Below are positions 1-6,687 of a DNA stretch of 10,373 nt, piece by piece. The stretch is taken from contig CAKUVM010000049.1 in the NCBI GenBank assembly GCA_934699135.1, positions 1 to 10,373 of the forward strand, given 5' to 3'. Under the pieces are notes generated by a model. That model searched no databases. It worked only from the letters and a program-made list of their open reading frames with translations, and was not told the origin of the DNA. A program made the position numbers and the translations under genes. This DNA is from an uncultured Bacteroidales bacterium. GTDB lineage: Bacteria > Bacteroidota > Bacteroidia > Bacteroidales > Marinilabiliaceae. Position 1 is the stretch's first letter. Each line of letters starts with the position of its first letter.

Positions 1-1292
1 CCATAGAGATTGTCTTGGGCAAGATATATGACTACAAGGCCAACTATTCCAAATATTTGGTCTTGCGCCAGGAGCGTTTTGAGCAGCAGATGAACGCCTA
101 CCGCAATCAGCAAAAAATGATTGAGGACACCGAGAAGTTCATTGAGCGGTTTCGCTACAAGGCTACAAAATCCGTACAGGTCCAGAGCCGTATCAAGCAG
201 TTGGAGAAGATTGATCGCATCCAGGTGGACGACTTTGACAAGAGCGCTCTCAACATAAAGTTTCCGCCCGCGCCTCACTCGGGCGTCATTGCCGTCCGTG
301 GCAAGCATGTCACCAAGGCGTTTGGAGACCATGTGGTCATCAACGACGTTGACTTTGAGATTGAGCGCGGCGAGAAAGTGGCTTTCGTGGGCAGGAATGG
401 CGAGGGCAAGACCACCATGGCGCGCATGATTATGCGGGAGTTGGATTACCAGGGTGAGATTGTGCTGGGGCATGGGGTCAAGATTGGATATTTCGCCCAA
501 AACCAGGCAGATATGCTCAACCCTGACGATACGGTGTTCGACACCGTCGATCGTGTGGCCGTGGGCGACGTACGCCTCAAGATACGCGACATTTTGGGCG
601 CTTTCATGTTCAGCGGTGAGGACATTGACAAGAAGGTGGGCGTGCTGTCGGGCGGCGAGCGCACTAGGCTCGCCATGATTCGCTTGCTGCTAGAGCCTGT
701 CAACCTCCTGATTCTTGATGAGCCTACAAACCACTTGGACATACGCTCCAAGGAGATCCTAAAACAGGCCATTAAGGACTTTGACGGCACAGCCATCGTG
801 GTCTCGCATGACCGCGAGTTCCTAGACGGCCTAGTGACCAAGACCTATGAGTTCCGCGGGGGCAAGATGAAGCTTCACCTCGGCGGCATATACGATTTCC
901 TCCGCGACCGCAAGCTCGAGTCGCTCCGAGAGCTTGAGGCCGAGAAAGCCACGGCGGCCAAGGCCGCCAAGCAGTCTGCCGTGGCGCAACAATCTAAAGC
1001 CGTTGAGCAAAAGGCGGTGGAGAAAGCCCCGGCTAAGCCGCAGATGTCATATGAAGAGAAAAAAGAGTATGACCGCAAGGTGAGCAGGGTGACCAAGGCC
1101 ATCAAGACGGCGGAGGCGGACATTGCCAAGGCCGAGGCCGACATTGCCGACCTGGAAAAGCAGCTGGAGAGCTGCACGGGCAATGAGCAGGCCACAAAAC
1201 TGGCCGCCCTCCACACCGACGCCACGGCGCGCCTAGACTCACTGATGAACCAGTGGACTGAGTTGCAGGCGCAGTTGGAGGCGTTGGGCTGA
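1..1292 (+). CDS. ABC-F family ATPase, 5'-truncated by the window edge
   Basis: This is the C-terminal part of an ABC-F protein, a soluble two-ATPase-domain factor that binds the ribosomal E site and acts on translation. The reading frame is open from the codon at 3-5, and a TTG at 15 is internal, so the true start lies before the window. Numbering from that TTG, residues about 10-75 form the charged helical linker (tRNA-interaction region) between the two ATPase domains. The second domain follows, with Walker A GRNGEGKT (126-133), signature LSGGE (211-215), Walker B LLILDEP with E236, and the H-switch SHDRE (H265). Residues about 300-345 are a Lys/Ala/Gln-rich tether, and about 345-425 a coiled coil, as in the Uup/YdiF type. 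That tail and the intact motifs suggest a housekeeping factor; a resistance-type ABC-F is less likely but not excluded. The gene converges on the GSCFA gene. Confidence 0.95.
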   Translation, partial: IEIVLGKIYDYKANYSKYLVLRQERFEQQMNAYRNQQKMIEDTEKFIERFRYKATKSVQVQSRIKQLEKIDRIQVDDFDKSALNIKFPPAPHSGVIAVRGKHVTKAFGDHVVINDVDFEIERGEKVAFVGRNGEGKTTMARMIMRELDYQGEIVLGHGVKIGYFAQNQADMLNPDDTVFDTVDRVAVGDVRLKIRDILGAFMFSGEDIDKKVGVLSGGERTRLAMIRLLLEPVNLLILDEPTNHLDIRSKEILKQAIKDFDGTAIVVSHDREFLDGLVTKTYEFRGGKMKLHLGGIYDFLRDRKLESLRELEAEKATAAKAAKQSAVAQQSKAVEQKAVEKAPAKPQMSYEEKKEYDRKVSRVTKAIKTAEADIAKAEADIADLEKQLESCTGNEQATKLAALHTDATARLDSLMNQWTELQAQLEALG

Positions 1293-1310
1293 TTGAGTGA
1301 GTGCGCCATA

Positions 1311-1353
1311 AAGAAGAGCCTATCCGACATATTGTGTTGGATAGGCTCTTCTT
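1311..1353. terminator. Bidirectional intrinsic terminator between convergent genes
   Basis: A perfect 15-bp inverted repeat has arms at 1311-1325 (AAGAAGAGCCTATCC) and 1339-1353. A further GACA/TGTT pairing leaves a loop of about 5 nt. On the + strand the arm ends in CTTCTTCTTT; on the minus strand it ends in CTTCTTTAT. It lies 18 bp after the ABC-F stop and 14 bp after the GSCFA stop, so it can end both convergent transcripts. The U-tracts are interrupted by C, which is the only weak point. Confidence 0.8.
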
Positions 1354-1367
1354 CTTTGCCGCATATG

Positions 1368-2240
1368 TCAGGCCTGCCCGCCCATATCGCGGTGGGCCAT
1401 TCGTTTGGCTCGGCGCAGGCCATCGTGAAGCTGTTGCCTCTCACCATCGGGCAGGGCGTAGTCCATAAATCGGTCAAAGATGTAGCTCTCGGCCATGGCG
1501 GACGGGTGGGTCATGTCATCGGCGTAGAAGCGGTAGTCGCGCAGCTCGTCGGTCATAATCTCATACGATGGGAAATATTCGGCCGTTTCGTGGCGGCTCT
1601 CCACCGTGGCCTCCACGGCCATCATCAGCGTCGCCTTGCTTAGGGCGTTGCCGTGGGCCCCGTCTGCCAAATGGCGAATGGGGCTCACGGTAAAGATGAC
1701 GTCGCGCCCGTCCGCCACCGTCATGATGTCAGTCAGAGCTTTGGCGCATTGGGTGGGGGAGAGGCGGAAGCGCGTGAACTCCGCGGCGGGCCTTTTGAGG
1801 CAGTTCGTCACCACCTGCCCGCTCGCGTTGTGACGGAAACACCATGCCGTGCCAAGGGTCACGATTAGCAACTTTGCGCGGAGCCAGAAGTCATGGGCCT
1901 CCTGAAGGCAGTTGTTGGCGTTGGCCAGGAACTCCTCCGCCGTAGGCCTGGCGTGGCGCGTGTGGTGGGCGAAAGAGCATATCCGCCCATCGCCTGCTCC
2001 AATGGCCACGCACTCTTCCGCCTCGAAAGGACGCCCGCTGGCAATGCGCCGGATATTTTGGGCAATGGATATGGGGTTGTATGTCGTGCCGAGCGGGTTT
2101 ACGGATACGGGAAATCCGCACAGGCTCATGCGTTGACCCATATTGTCCGCAAAGCAGCTGCCCAAGATGGTCATGGGCTTGGAGAATGAGATCCTGGCTC
2201 GGCTTGTCCCGACATCCACCGGTGTGGTGAGTTTAAGCAT
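1368..2240 (-). CDS. GSCFA domain-containing protein (SGNH-hydrolase-like)
   Basis: This is a 290-residue protein of the GSCFA family, which is related to SGNH/GDSL esterases and whose substrates are largely unknown. The family signature is ILGSCFADNMG at residues 25-35, with S28 as the candidate nucleophile. Later blocks are TLGTAW (about 128-133), SPIRH (186-190) and a C-terminal DMTH (D242-H245), which fits the Asp-x-x-His pair of SGNH enzymes. Together these suggest a complete catalytic set. No signal peptide or membrane segment is visible, so the protein looks cytoplasmic. I chose the ATG at 2240 because homology-like sequence begins shortly after it. An upstream in-frame GTG at 2282 would place translation inside a hairpin. 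The gene lies 79 bp downstream of the GH16-like gene, with a hairpin between them. Esterase or acyltransferase activity is inference. Confidence 0.9.
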   Translation of the reverse strand: MLKLTTPVDVGTSRARISFSKPMTILGSCFADNMGQRMSLCGFPVSVNPLGTTYNPISIAQNIRRIASGRPFEAEECVAIGAGDGRICSFAHHTRHARPTAEEFLANANNCLQEAHDFWLRAKLLIVTLGTAWCFRHNASGQVVTNCLKRPAAEFTRFRLSPTQCAKALTDIMTVADGRDVIFTVSPIRHLADGAHGNALSKATLMMAVEATVESRHETAEYFPSYEIMTDELRDYRFYADDMTHPSAMAESYIFDRFMDYALPDGERQQLHDGLRRAKRMAHRDMGGQA

Positions 2241-2260
2241 AAGAAGATGGTTTGCGCATT

Positions 2261-2295
2261 GAAACAACAAGCCCCGCGGCACTTTCGTCGCGGGC
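2261..2295 (-). terminator. Hairpin terminator or attenuator after the GH16-like gene
   Basis: Read on the minus strand, GCCCGCG pairs with CGCGGGGC (one bulged G) around a loop containing GAAA. It is followed by TTGTTGTTT. It starts about 25 nt after the stop of the GH16-like gene and ends about 20 nt before the GSCFA start. It can therefore end the first transcript or reduce read-through into GSCFA. The bulge and the interrupted T-run lower confidence. Confidence 0.6.
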
Positions 2296-2319
2296 CCTGA
2301 TGTCGTGTGCCTGTAGCGT

Positions 2320-3699
2320 CTACTGCTGCTTCTGGGCGTAGGCTCTCACCCACTCCACGTCCATATCGGCATTGGCAATGTCGCCTTCGCCAACAATGTT
2401 TGAGCTGAGGCCAATGTACATCGGCTCTTGTGGCACGTTGGCTGTGGTGGAGTAGACCTCCACGCCATTTATGCTCCAAGTGAGCTTATTGGCAGTCCAC
2501 TCAAGCGAGTAGATGAAATGGTCAGACGCATACTTCACGTCGTTCACCTGACCGAGCTTGGTCTGCCCGTTTGCAGTGATTCCCATACAGATGGCCGTCT
2601 TGCACTTGCCGAACGTGGCCACGTTGACCTCGGCGTTGCGATCAGATGAGAGCCAAACGTTGTTAGTAACGGGGGCTTTGACGCCGCTCACCTTAACCTT
2701 GAAGTCGAACTTGCCAAACTTCTGGCGGAAGCTGTCTCCCGTGGTGATGATGGCCGCCGTGGCCTCTAGATCCTTCTTTACGAAGCCGCTTGCCAATGGG
2801 TCCCAGACGTTGCCCTGCGCCTTGCCTGCGCGGGTCTGGATGTCCAGTCCGTTGTTCACCACGGCGTTCTTGTCATTGAAGGCCTGCCTCTCATCAGCCA
2901 GGCTATATGTTATTCCCGCCGTCTTCTTGCCCCAATAGTAGCCCGTGAGCCACTTCTGAGCGTCAAGATGGTTGCCCTTGAAGTCGTCAGCGAAAGTGAG
3001 CTGCCACTTGTCGGCGTTGGCAAATGTTTTTGCTGCCAGATTGGAGGCATACCACTTCAGATCCTTGTTTTTGCTCAGCTGCTCCAACTCCTGAAGTTGT
3101 TTGTGTTCTCCGCTCTCTTTGAACCTGTTCTTGTTCTCCAGATCTTTCTTTTTGGCCAAGAATGCGTCAGTCTTCACATATTCCTTCAGCGCCTCATATT
3201 TCTTTAGCCTGTCGGAGTTGGCAGTCTTCTTGAAATTGGCGTAGGCCGAAGAGGCGAGCATCTTTATGGCCATCTTCACGTTAGCGTCCCTCTTCAGCTC
3301 TTTGATTCTGGCTGCGGCCTTGGGGTCGGTGCTGGCCTGGATGGTGGCGTACTCCTTGTATGCTGCGGAGTCTATGGCCGCTGTGGCTTTCTTGTCGTTG
3401 CCGGCGGCCACGAACTTGAGGTAGCCCTTTATATCGGAACTCTTGGCCAAGGCTTTCAGCTCCTGCTCTTTCCTGTATTCCTCGGTCTGGTTGAAACGGT
3501 CGTTTTTCAGGTGCTCCACTCTTGACTTGAAGTCGGCAGAGGCGGTCAACTTCTTCAACTCCTCGAGTCTTTTGAGTTCGGTGCTAGAGGCTATGTTTTT
3601 GAACCTTGCGAAGTCTGCCTTTGCTTGCTCCAGCTTGGCTTCGTATTTGCTTGTCGTGGGGTATTTGCCTCCACCGAACAAAAAACTGAATATTCCCAT
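2320..3699 (-). CDS. Helical-repeat protein with a degenerate GH16-like C-terminal domain
   Basis: This 459-residue protein has two parts. Residues about 20-225 are Lys/Glu/Ala-rich and predicted helical, with an internal duplication: about 31-98 and 155-220 align, for example RFNQTEEYRKEQELK with RFKESGEHKQLQELE. Residues about 233-459 resemble a glycoside hydrolase family 16 / laminarinase-type beta-sandwich. It opens with LTFADDFKGNHLDAQKW and later has FGKFDFKVKV and FIYSLEWTANKLTWSINGVE. At the GH16 active site, where E-x-D-x-x-E is expected, the sequence reads EVNVAT (E357, N359, T362). The Asp and the acid/base Glu are therefore missing, and hydrolysis is unlikely. A binding role is more plausible. 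The start MGIFSFLFGGG is hydrophobic but too short for a signal peptide, so I infer a cytoplasmic location. The ATG at 3699 gives the full repeat region. Function is unknown. Confidence 0.85.
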   Translation of the reverse strand: MGIFSFLFGGGKYPTTSKYEAKLEQAKADFARFKNIASSTELKRLEELKKLTASADFKSRVEHLKNDRFNQTEEYRKEQELKALAKSSDIKGYLKFVAAGNDKKATAAIDSAAYKEYATIQASTDPKAAARIKELKRDANVKMAIKMLASSAYANFKKTANSDRLKKYEALKEYVKTDAFLAKKKDLENKNRFKESGEHKQLQELEQLSKNKDLKWYASNLAAKTFANADKWQLTFADDFKGNHLDAQKWLTGYYWGKKTAGITYSLADERQAFNDKNAVVNNGLDIQTRAGKAQGNVWDPLASGFVKKDLEATAAIITTGDSFRQKFGKFDFKVKVSGVKAPVTNNVWLSSDRNAEVNVATFGKCKTAICMGITANGQTKLGQVNDVKYASDHFIYSLEWTANKLTWSINGVEVYSTTANVPQEPMYIGLSSNIVGEGDIANADMDVEWVRAYAQKQQ

Positions 3700-3730
3700 G
3701 GTCGAATATGGCTCTTATTACTGTTCTGGG

Positions 3731-3738
3731 CGAAATTA
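3731..3738 (-). promoter_or_regulatory. Possible -7 box for the GH16-like gene
   Basis: On the minus strand TAATTTCG matches the Bacteroidetes -7 consensus TAnnTTTG at all but one fixed position. It lies about 32 nt upstream of the ATG at 3699. I see no good TTTG -33 element at the usual 19-21 nt spacing, so this is only a candidate. The alternative, TTTG at about 3739-3742 with N19 and TAATAAGA, has a poor -7 box. Confidence 0.25.
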
Positions 3739-3761
3739 ACAAATTCCGATAGAACCATGAA

Positions 3762-3789
3762 GAGGCGCGGCTCCCTATTTTTGCGCCTC
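3762..3789 (-). terminator. Hairpin downstream of tex
   Basis: A perfect 7-bp stem, GAGGCGC (3762-3768) with GCGCCTC (3783-3789), has a 14-nt A-rich loop on the minus strand and starts about 46 nt past the tex stop. It is the only clear hairpin between tex and the next gene. The following minus-strand sequence, TTCATGGTTCT, lacks a real U-run, so termination efficiency is doubtful. Confidence 0.4.
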
Positions 3790-3835
3790 GTGAAAAATAA
3801 TTATCAAAGTTTATGAAACCTTTCCGCCCGCATGC

Positions 3836-5968
3836 CTATTGCTCCACGCCTTTCATGGTGAGGTTGATGCGCCCGCGGGCCGTGTCAACGTCCAAGACGC
3901 GGACCATGACGTGCTGGTGCAATGACACGGCGTCGGCCACGTCTTTCACAAACCTGTCCGCCAACTGGCTGATGTGCACGAGGCCGTCGGTTTTGACGCC
4001 GACATCCACAAAAGCCCCGAAGGCCGTGAGGTTCGTCACGATGCCGGGCAGCGTCATGCCGGGGCGGAGGTCGTCTATGGCGTGCACGCTGTTGTCAAAG
4101 GCGAACTCCTTGATGGCCTCGCGAGGGTCGCGCCCCGGTTTCTCCAGTTCGGCCATGATGTCTCGCAGCGTTGGCAGTCCCACGTCGCCGTTGACATATT
4201 TGTTCAGGTCTATGGCCTTGCGCAGCTCCTTGCTGGCCATCAGTTCCGCCACCGTGCAGCCGCAGTCTTTGGCCATTTGGCTCACAATGCCATATCGCTC
4301 CGGGTGCACGGCCGAGGCATCTAGAGGGTTCTTGGCTCCCGCTATGCGCAGGAAGCCTGCGCTCTGCTCAAAGGCTTTAGGGCCAAGGCGAGGCACTTTT
4401 TTTAGCTCTGCTTTCGAGGTGAACGGGCCATTCGCCGCGCGGTAGTCCACAATGTTTTTCGCCAGTTGCGGGCCGAGTCCCGACACGTAGGTGAGCAGGT
4501 GGCGGCTGGCTGTGTTCACGTCTACGCCCACCTGGTTCACGCAGCTGACCACCACGGAGTCTAGCGATGCTTTGAGGCGGTTTTGGTCAACATCGTGCTG
4601 ATATTGGCCCACGCCGAGAGACTTGGGGTCTATTTTGACAAGCTCCGCCAGCGGGTCCATGAGCCTGCGGCCTATGGAGACGGCGCCGCGGACTGTAACG
4701 TCCTCATTAGGGAACTCTTCGCGGGCCGTGGCCGAGGCTGAATATATTGACGCCCCGTCTTCCGACACCACGAAGATGCGCAATCGCTTCTCTTTGTCAA
4801 AGTCTCGCACGAAGGCCTCCGTCTCGCGGCTGGCCGTGCCGTTGCCTATGGCCACGGCCTCGATGCCGTACTGGTTCACCAGGCGGCGCATCTCGGCCTT
4901 GGCCTCGGCCATCTTGGCGTGGGGAGGGTGGGGGAATATGACCGAGTGGCGCAGCATGGCGCCTTGCTCGTCTAGGCACACCACTTTGCACCCCGTGCGA
5001 AAGCCGGGGTCCAGGGCCAGCGTGCGGTGCCTGCCCAGCGGCGCGGCCAAGAGCAGCTGGCGCAGGTTGGTCTCAAAGACGCGGATGGCCTCGGTGTCCG
5101 CCCGCTCCTTGGCCTCGGCCTCCATCTCGGTCTCCATGGCTGGGGCCAGGAGGCGTTTGTATCCGTCTTCCACGGCCATCTCCACCTGTCCCGCAGTGCG
5201 TGGGCTCTTCACATATCGACGGTTGAGGCGGCTCACTATGGCCTCGGGGTCGCGCGGCGTCACGGACAGGCGGATCACGCCCTCGTTTTCGGCTCTCATC
5301 ATGGCCAGCACGCGGTGGCTTGGGCATTTGGCCAGAGGCTCGGAGCGGTCGATGTAGTCGCGATATTTCTCGGCCTCGGCCTCTTTGCCTTTCGCCATCT
5401 TGGTAGAGACCACCGCCTCGCGGCGAAACACGTTGCGGGCCGTCTCTCGCGCTTCGGGCTGGTCTGCCACCCATTCGGCAATTATGTCTCGCGCGCCTTG
5501 CAGGGCGTCGCTGGTAGTCGGGACGTTGTCTGTCAAGTATTTGTCCGCCGCCATCTCGGGGTCGGCGCAAGAGCCGGACATCAGTGCCAGTGCCAGCGGC
5601 TCCAGGCCAAGCTCGCGGGCCTTGGCGGCGCGCGTCTTGCGTTTGGGTTTGTAGGGGGCGTAGAGGTCTTCGAGGCGCGTGGGGTCCCACGTCTCGTCAA
5701 TTTGTTTGCGCAGCTCGGCGGTGAGCTTGCCCTGCTGCTCAATCTGGGTAACTATTGTCTCTTTGCGCGCCTGCGTCTCCTTCAGCTTGGCGTAGGCTTG
5801 GGCAATGTTGCCAATGGCCACCTCGTCCAGGTTGCCTGTCGCCTCTTTGCGGTAGCGGCTGATGAAGGGCACTGTGGCCCCGTCATCAATGAGGCGCAGC
5901 GTGTTCTGCACCTGCCCCGCGCGGAGGCCTAGCTCCCCGGCTATGAGGTGTGGGAATATGTCGTTCAT
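3836..5968 (-). CDS. tex: Tex family RNA-binding transcription accessory protein
   Basis: This 710-residue protein matches Tex along its whole length. Tex is a cytoplasmic nucleic-acid-binding factor related to eukaryotic Spt6 and linked to transcription and RNA metabolism. The N-terminal helical region contains TVPFISRYRKEATGNLDE (about 32-49). A YqgF/RNase H-like domain starts near LALDPGFRTGCK (317-328) and includes AIGNGTASRETE (373-384). A helix-hairpin-helix region follows: YVSGLGPQLAKNIVDYR (494-510) and KKVPRLGPKAFEQSAGFLRI (523-542). A C-terminal S1 RNA-binding domain runs from about 637 to 708 (GIVTNLTAFGAFVDVG; GLVHISQL). No domain is broken. It starts 45 bp downstream of the 5-formyltetrahydrofolate cyclo-ligase stop. 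That gap shows TTTG and TAAATCAA 17 nt apart, too short for a convincing promoter, so co-transcription with the ligase gene is likely. Confidence 0.97.
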   Translation of the reverse strand: MNDIFPHLIAGELGLRAGQVQNTLRLIDDGATVPFISRYRKEATGNLDEVAIGNIAQAYAKLKETQARKETIVTQIEQQGKLTAELRKQIDETWDPTRLEDLYAPYKPKRKTRAAKARELGLEPLALALMSGSCADPEMAADKYLTDNVPTTSDALQGARDIIAEWVADQPEARETARNVFRREAVVSTKMAKGKEAEAEKYRDYIDRSEPLAKCPSHRVLAMMRAENEGVIRLSVTPRDPEAIVSRLNRRYVKSPRTAGQVEMAVEDGYKRLLAPAMETEMEAEAKERADTEAIRVFETNLRQLLLAAPLGRHRTLALDPGFRTGCKVVCLDEQGAMLRHSVIFPHPPHAKMAEAKAEMRRLVNQYGIEAVAIGNGTASRETEAFVRDFDKEKRLRIFVVSEDGASIYSASATAREEFPNEDVTVRGAVSIGRRLMDPLAELVKIDPKSLGVGQYQHDVDQNRLKASLDSVVVSCVNQVGVDVNTASRHLLTYVSGLGPQLAKNIVDYRAANGPFTSKAELKKVPRLGPKAFEQSAGFLRIAGAKNPLDASAVHPERYGIVSQMAKDCGCTVAELMASKELRKAIDLNKYVNGDVGLPTLRDIMAELEKPGRDPREAIKEFAFDNSVHAIDDLRPGMTLPGIVTNLTAFGAFVDVGVKTDGLVHISQLADRFVKDVADAVSLHQHVMVRVLDVDTARGRINLTMKGVEQ

Positions 5969-6013
5969 CTCTTTCTTTTTGATTTAGAGTGAGTGTCTCT
6001 GCCCAAATCTGGC

Positions 6014-6583
6014 TTATGGCAAAATGAGCAGGTCCATCGTGGCGTCATGAGGCTCTGTCGGCAGCTCGTCCACCTGTTGGCAGGCGAAGCCAACGCCAAT
6101 GCGCCACGCCCGCGGCAGTGTCTCGAACAGTCTGTCATAGAATCCGCGCCCGCGCCCCATGCGCCCGCCGCCGGGGGCGAACGCCACGCCGGGGGTTATG
6201 ACCGCTGCGCCGGCGCCGCCGCTCTCCGTCACCATCTGTGGCAGAACAGGGGCCGCGGCGCGTGGTTGCATGATTCCATAATGCGGGTCGGGCGCGAGCC
6301 GCTCCTCGCCCTCGAAGAGGCGGAATGTCAGGCTCTCGCCCTCCATGACGGGCAGGAAGACCGGCACGCCGGCATGGCGTAGCCGCCAGATGAGCGGCCG
6401 CGTGTCAATCTCGTCGGCCATGGGCCAGAATGCCATCACAGCGCGCCACTCGTGCGAGTCCAGAGCCTCAAACGCGCGCTCCGCCAACAGCGCGGCCGCC
6501 GCGTCTTGCTCCTTGCGTGAGAGGGCGGCTTTGGCTGCCGCCATCTGACGGCGCAGGGCTTTTTTTTGCTCTTGTGTGGTCAT
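6014..6583 (-). CDS. 5-formyltetrahydrofolate cyclo-ligase
   Basis: This 189-residue enzyme (EC 6.3.3.2; named ygfA/fau or fthC in other species) uses ATP to convert 5-formyl-THF to 5,10-methenyl-THF, returning folate to one-carbon metabolism. The N-terminal KKALRRQM is the typical nucleotide-contacting basic helix. AFWPMADEIDTRPLI and PVFLPVME are the usual central motifs. The C-terminal signature is ITPGVAFAPGG followed by GRGRGFYDR, with GVGFACQQV and EPHDATMD near the end as in the family. The Asp usually seen in the PGVAFD block is Ala here, a position that also varies in characterised enzymes. Length is normal. A run of eight A at 6560-6567 (minus strand) lies at codons 6-8, right after the start. 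The gene lies downstream of purA, separated by a strong hairpin, and is probably co-transcribed with tex. Confidence 0.95.
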   Translation of the reverse strand: MTTQEQKKALRRQMAAAKAALSRKEQDAAAALLAERAFEALDSHEWRAVMAFWPMADEIDTRPLIWRLRHAGVPVFLPVMEGESLTFRLFEGEERLAPDPHYGIMQPRAAAPVLPQMVTESGGAGAAVITPGVAFAPGGGRMGRGRGFYDRLFETLPRAWRIGVGFACQQVDELPTEPHDATMDLLILP

Positions 6584-6606
6584 TGAGGTCGTCTCTACGG
6601 GCGAAA

Positions 6607-6656
6607 GAAGCCCCTCCGCTCGCCTAGTAGCTTGCCGGGCGGCGCGGAGGGGCTTC
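6607..6656. terminator. Strong hairpin terminator downstream of purA
   Basis: A perfect 13-bp inverted repeat has arms at 6607-6619 (GAAGCCCCTCCGC) and 6644-6656. An inner CGCC/GGCG pairing (6621-6624 with 6638-6641) extends it. On the minus strand it follows the purA stop by 31 nt and ends in TTTCGCCC; on the + strand it ends in GTTTTTGG. Both neighbouring genes are on the minus strand, so its likely job is to end or attenuate purA transcription before the folate ligase gene, whose start is only 23 nt further on. Confidence 0.75.
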
Positions 6657-6687
6657 GTTTTTGGTCATTTATGTGTCGGCCGCGCCT

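Noticed and set aside
1293..1643. Open frame right after the ABC-F stop on the + strand
   Set aside because: It runs through the terminator hairpin and then antisense to the GSCFA gene, with no protein-family likeness.
2241..2282. Upstream GTG start for the GSCFA gene
   Set aside because: The extra 14 residues (MPRGLLFQCANHLL) would be encoded by the hairpin sequence downstream of the previous gene. The ATG at 2240 fits the family start better.
5027..5932. 301-codon open frame on the + strand opposite tex
   Set aside because: Its translation is low-complexity Gly/Leu/Val/His-rich with no domain, and it lies wholly within the clear tex gene. GC-rich coding sequence often leaves long antisense frames open.
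6560..6567. Run of eight A near the start of the folate ligase gene as a phase-variation switch
   Set aside because: It encodes a conserved Lys-Lys in the N-terminal basic helix, and AAA-rich Lys codons explain it. A similar seven-A run occurs in purA. Nothing else suggests variation of this housekeeping gene.
6014..6583. Inactive folate cyclo-ligase because the PGVAFD Asp is Ala
   Set aside because: Characterised family members also vary at this position, and the remaining signature (GRGRGFYDR) and N-terminal basic motif are intact.
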